Shown here one piece after another: positions 59,838-64,000 of a DNA stretch of 64,000 nucleotides (position 1 is its first letter; the number at the start of each line of letters is the position of its first letter). Location: NCBI GenBank assembly GCA_947652605.1, contig OX393581.1, positions 29,878,788 through 29,942,787 on the forward strand, in the 5' to 3' direction. Source of the stretch: Elmis aenea. Its lineage: Eukaryota; Arthropoda; Insecta; Coleoptera; Elmidae. The translations under genes and the position numbers were made by a program. The notes below the pieces were generated by a model. It was given only the letters and a program-made list of their open reading frames with translations. It made no database searches and was not told the DNA's origin.

Positions 59838-60470
59838 ACAGGGTGATAAAGTTTTTACGTTTATCCAAAATTAAGAAATTGGTAATAGATGAAAAATTAA
59901 ATTTATTTTGAAATGTAGCTTATATTGTGGTTTCGAATATTTCCAAAGCCAAAGGTTAATGCTATTAAATAATGTGTTTGTATCCGTAAATTATCAAGAA
60001 AACCGCAATAACTCGAGAAATACTGATTTTAGACATAATTGACCTTTAATAGTTCTTGAAGATAATTACATTATCAATAAGAAAATGTCAAAATACAGGT
60101 GTTCCATTTTAAAAAACTGACTTATTCGTGTTTTAAGTTGACTAAATGTACCGGGTATGAGAAACACCCTGTGTATTATTTTAAAATTTAACTAGACAAC
60201 AACCATTGTGACACTATTGTCCTACAAAATTAAAAAGGAATTCTTTCCGACATAGCCAAGTTGTGAAATATCATTATTTTTTTAGACTGCTGTTTCTGTC
60301 TATATTTTTTATAAAAACGTAAATAACTCAAACACGACTGAATTTAGATACATAGAACCTGTGCATTCAGTTGTACATCTAAACATAATAAAAAATACTG
60401 GGTGTTCTATTAAAAATAAAAAGTGACGTAATAGGTGCGCAAAAACAAAACACTGTGTATAGTTAAAAAT
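59838..60470. repeat. Cluster of decayed CAGGGTG modules
   Basis: TA-CAGGGTGATAAAG at 59836 is one terminus. Inside lie CAGGTGTTCCATTTT (60097) and GAAACACCCTGTGTA (60162), an inverted pair like the CAGGGTGTTCC module in the composite foldback at 40551-40635. No opposite outer end found. Confidence 0.5.
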
Positions 60471-60637
60471 AATTTAAGGGTATGTAGTAAATTACCACAA
60501 ACAACTTTTTTTTGTAAAGTTGTCACAGGACGCGATCTTTTCACTGGTGCACTTTTCTCAAATTATACTTAAAAGAACTTCTCAATTTGAATAATAATTG
60601 TAGTACTCCCAAAATACTCCATTTTGTTTATGTAAAT

Positions 60638-60870
60638 CAGTGGTTCTCAACCTGTGGAGCACGCCCCCTAGGACAGACGCCAAATATCTGAAAAAGGGCG
60701 CGTAGAAACAAAAAGGAAAATTATTTATTAAAACAAGAAGTCTCCAGTGTGAAACAGGACGGATATAAAAACAATTGAAGATTTTTTTTAAATTCACGAG
60801 TGTGACGTGCAGAAAAGAATTAAAATGGGGGCCCAATAAAAATTAATACGGATTAGGGGGGCGCAAGTTT
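60638..60870. mobile_element. hAT-like left end, truncated
   Basis: CAGTGGTTCTCAACCTGTGG starts here and is followed by GCACGCCCCCTAGG, a start common to hAT (Charlie-like) elements. G-rich AGGGGGGCGC sequence near 60854-60865 may be part of its other side, but no CCACTG end or 8-bp duplication is seen. Confidence 0.4.
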
Positions 60871-60910
60871 AGATTAAAACAAGAATTTGTAAAATGGATA
60901 AAATGTTTAA

Positions 60911-61134
60911 TGGGTAGTTCACACGGTGACATTTGATGTCGCGACATCACCGTGTGAACTATATGCAAGTATGGTAGGCTTACGTCAAATGCCGAACTGT
61001 TAAAATCAATGTCGCGACATCGCGGCACTAGCGTCCTGACATCGTGGCATCGCGACATCAGGCTGTTCACACGGTGACATTTGATGTCGCGACATCAAAA
61101 GTCGCGACGTTAAATGTCACCGTAAAAACTACCC
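60911..61134. mobile_element. TTAA-flanked MITE with TGTCGCGACA palindromes
   Basis: TTAA occurs at 60907-60910 and 61135-61138. The ends are (T)GGGTAGTTCACACGGTGAC and its inverse GTCACCGTAAAAACTACCC. GATGTCGCGACATC-type palindromes recur at about 60937, 61010, 61048 and 61083. TTAA target choice points to a piggyBac- or Kolobok-type source, by inference. 224 bp, non-coding. Confidence 0.75.
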
Positions 61135-61138
61135 TTAA

Positions 61139-62116
61139 AATACGTAAAGAAAATTCTGAAAGATTACATTTTTATATTAAATCTAAAAAATTTAATTTAC
61201 TAAATCTGTGCAGATAGTGTATGCAAATTGTAGAACGTCGGAAGTTGACGGACTGTAATTTCTGAAAATCTTAAGATTGCAAAAAAAAATATCTCACAAA
61301 AACAACAATTGCCAACGCCAATAGTAACGCTTTGAATTATTATTACGTGATGGCGTTATGCAAAAATTCAATCTCGCCACGCTTTTCAGTTCGACGCGCT
61401 TCATTTAATAAGCTGACATAAATTTAACGAAGAAAACATGAAGATACAAGCAACAAGAGAGTACGACAAGTGCATATTGTTATTATCCATCGGTAACTCG
61501 ATAAATTATTACATTTTGCTCGTTATATGATGTCAGACAGGCAGAAAATTAAAGCGACTCGTTCGCTAAAGCGCTCGTGTTAAGATAAATTAGCTATTTG
61601 TAATTTTTTATGTACAACAGCCAATGGTACAAATCGAGATCATGCATATTAGTAAAAAGCATTTTAACAAGCAAAGAACTTGACATTTTTGAACACAGAT
61701 GCAAGAAAACATTTATTAAAATTACAAGAATGTCGCTTGTGTCAGTGTATTTCTGAAAAATTTTATATTTATCCGCTTTATATTTATAAAACCTTCGCCA
61801 CTTATGTGTTTCGACTAGACATGATTCTATACGGCTTAATCTAATAAAATGTTCTATATTTATCGTGAATTACAGCATATAGATCGTTTGTTTCAAATAA
61901 ATTTAACAACGTAGCCAAAATAACGCAAATTTATTCGTCTACGGCCCATCTTATGTAAAGGAAACTTTCCAACTAACCTGGTAGCTTCAACTTTCCAGTT
62001 ATAAATTGTTGATTAACAATATTTAAGCCCGTTATAATTTATTATTTATTAATTCACTAATTATATAAAATATATATTTTTTTAACCTCCATGTCCTTGT
62101 TGTCAAGTAACGTTGA
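61139..62116. other. AT-rich, no gene recognised
   Basis: No coding or repeat signal supported. Confidence 0.45.
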
Positions 62117-62118
62117 TA

Positions 62119-62775
62119 CCGGGTTATTCAGCGTGACTGTCGCACCCCTATAATTTTGTTATCTTAAGAGGAAACCCCAATTAGCCATATATATTTTTCA
62201 GGTAATTTTTATTAAATGATGTTCAAATGTTTTATTTACGATAAAATAGTATGTGAGACTGGCGATAGTCAACTTTTTTAAAAAAATTTACATAATATCC
62301 TTTTTTGTTTATTCTGATAGAGAATTTAATTCTAAATCCGATGATAGATTAAAAAAATGAAACTACATAGGAAAACGTTACTTAAGTACCAATTAATTAA
62401 GAAAACACAAAATCTTTGCAATATTTGCATTTTACTAGACAATTGACTGTTTATAATCTGTGCAATGTTTTTATTATTTTTTATGTAAAACTATTGCTTA
62501 CTTATTTGAGAGTATTAAATTTAAAATGGACCTTCTGTCGAATTGTTTATTTTTTATTGCATTTTCGGATTTTAAATAAAATTGCTATCAAAAATAAAGT
62601 TTAAATATTATACAATGTAATTTAAAAAAAGTAAAGTTGACAATCGCCAGACATATTTGAGCGTAGAAAAAACATATAAATATCATTTGATAAAGAATTT
62701 CCAACGTTTTTTTTTTGGGTTTTCTCTTAAAATAACAACGTTATAGGGGTGCGACAGTTAAACCGAATCACCCGG
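62119..62775. mobile_element. Foldback element, CCGGGTTATTC family, second copy
   Basis: Begins CCGGGTTATTCAGCGTGACT and ends AACCGAATCACCCGG, with TA at 62117-62118 and 62776-62777. Shares TGTCGCACCCCTATAA and the internal GATAGAGAATTTAATTCT with the element at 2687-3618, but is shorter and its central part differs. Confidence 0.85.
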
Positions 62776-62889
62776 TATAATATTTTTGATCGGCTTAAAA
62801 AAAATAGTGTTTTACAATTTTGTTAGTAGTAGTTTTAAAATAAAAAATACCAGGGACAAGTTTTGAGGTAGAGCTCATAGAGTCTATAG

Positions 62890-63363
62890 GAACATTCTTC
62901 GCCCACAATTCTTCTCCTCCACAATTTTTCGCCCACATTTCTTCGCATTCACAATTCGCCGCCGCCACAATTTTTCGCCGCATACAAGCATATCACAAAT
63001 TTTATTTGTAAATGTGATTGTTATAATGTAATTTTTGCAGATTATTTTACATTAGCCTAAAGTTGTATCTTGTATATTAATACTTCTTCTTTTAATATTA
63101 TCTTTAAAAATTGCTACTTAAATAGCACATATTGTGATTTTTAATGTTGTTTATGTTATTATAGTATGAATAAAAATTAAATTAACCTAACCGAACCTAA
63201 CTAATCTAATGTAAAAAAATCTGTAAAAATTACGTTATAAATAAAAACAATTACATTTACAAACAAAATTTGTGATATGCTTGTACGCGGCGAAAAATTG
63301 TGGCGGCGAAGAATTGTGTAGGCGAAGAATTGTGGAGGAGAAGAATTGTGGGCGAAAAATGTG
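62890..63363. mobile_element. Inverted-repeat element with iterated CACAATTCTTCGCC
   Basis: Arms of about 130 bp mirror each other closely: outer ACATTCTTCGCCCACAATTC, inner CATACAAGCATATCACAAAT. Within each arm the 14-15-bp motif CCACAATTYTTCGCC repeats about five times. No target duplication identified. The frame at 62795-62983 is a translation of this iterated motif and has no protein meaning. Confidence 0.8.
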
Positions 63364-64000
63364 CCGGACACGGAGCTCGTACACTCTGATCATAAATAAT
63401 AAAAAAAATTTTTGTCTGTTTAGTTATCGACAAACGTGCTTCCTGTCATAAAGATGTTTTTGAAGACATTAAAAAACAAGCTTAAACATTAGCGAAAACA
63501 AAAATATAAGAAAAAGAATATTGGAAAGGAATACCAAAGGAGATTATTGATGAATTAAAAACCAAGAAAAAATTTTAAAATTAAGTTTTTTAATTAAATT
63601 TGTGTTAAATTAATTTCGGAATTTTTATTTAGATTTTAATATTCCTTCTACAAAAAATATAGATTTTTAATTTTTACGCCATAAAAATGCAATAATAGAA
63701 AGATATAAAGGGTGTTTTTTCATGCGGTATAAAGTATTTTTGTGATGTGCATTAAACTACGTTATATAAAATATTTCAAACAAGAAAAAAACGCTTTGCG
63801 TTCGAGTATTAATACAAAACCTAGCAAATTTTTAAGCCGGTCCTGACGGTCTGCTTAAAAAAAATCCTAGTAGTAAAAGTTCGTACGAATATTAAAAATA
63901 ACTGATCCAATCCCCGGAATATTTTCCTTCTACGCCGATAATAGTAAATGGAAAAGTATTTTTTACATAAACGCTGACGAAACTTAAAAAAATTGTAATA
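63364..64000. other. AT-rich, no gene recognised
   Basis: A weak AAGGGTGTTTTTTCATGCG at 63709 may be a decayed foldback terminus. Nothing else supported to the window end. Confidence 0.4.

Noticed and set aside
62795..62983. ORF with repeated CEEMWAKN-type units
   Set aside because: Iterated DNA motif in inverted arms, open on the minus strand by chance periodicity.
63180..63205. CCTAACC-like run as a telomere or GGTTAGG repeat
   Set aside because: Only two or three imperfect units; no array.

Overview
The window looks like a gene-poor, AT-rich stretch of an insect nuclear genome. A beetle is my guess, but the sequence does not prove it. Evidence for an animal genome: an exon with a canonical splice donor, a predicted short intron of 66 bp, non-LTR retrotransposon tails, hAT, pogo/Tigger-type and Tc1/mariner-type remnants, and many terminal-inverted-repeat (foldback) elements. 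There is no sign of bacterial operon structure, and I found no convincing tRNA, rRNA or CRISPR.

Host genes are nearly absent. The one confident host coding segment is a first coding exon at 10324-10532 (+). It encodes a signal peptide plus a cysteine-rich leucine-rich-repeat N-cap and ends at a GT donor inside a leucine codon. No matching downstream exon was found, so the remaining ~53 kb is probably, by inference, one large first intron that has collected transposons. Two weaker open segments (26390-26648 on -, 32187-32411 on +) could be exons but match nothing I recognise.

Layout. 1-3.6 kb: a decayed hAT, a LINE 3' tail with a hAT MITE inserted in it, and a 0.9 kb foldback. 3.6-10 kb: mostly unique sequence with one small hAT MITE. 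10.3 kb: the LRR exon. 12.2 kb: a frameshifted DUF7869-like transposon gene. 13.7-15.5 and 20.5-22.0 kb: large foldbacks; the second keeps a transposase N-terminal helix-turn-helix in its spacer. 16.2-17.3 kb: a hAT 3' end with the dimerisation domain still readable. 18-44 kb: dispersed repeats, hAT elements with 8-bp target duplications (24.0, 28.2, 38.7 kb), a 144-bp MITE (29.4 kb) and a 2.35 kb composite foldback holding a LINE tail split into inverted halves. 45.6-48.05 kb: two foldbacks of almost equal length, back to back across one shared TA, followed by a pogo/Tigger remnant. 48.9-53.0 kb: a 4.1 kb DNA transposon, the most interesting object here. 54.5-63.4 kb: further inverted-repeat elements.

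The 48870-52973 element carries, on the minus strand, a gene fusing a Mutator-like transposase region to a YqaJ-type (lambda-exonuclease fold) nuclease. Its ends match those of the 144-bp MITE at 29429-29572, which ties a non-autonomous element to a candidate autonomous parent with TA target sites. The transposase half is broken by a 7-bp tandem duplication, an apparent internal deletion and an in-frame stop, while the nuclease half remains one clean 240-codon reading frame with its catalytic residues.
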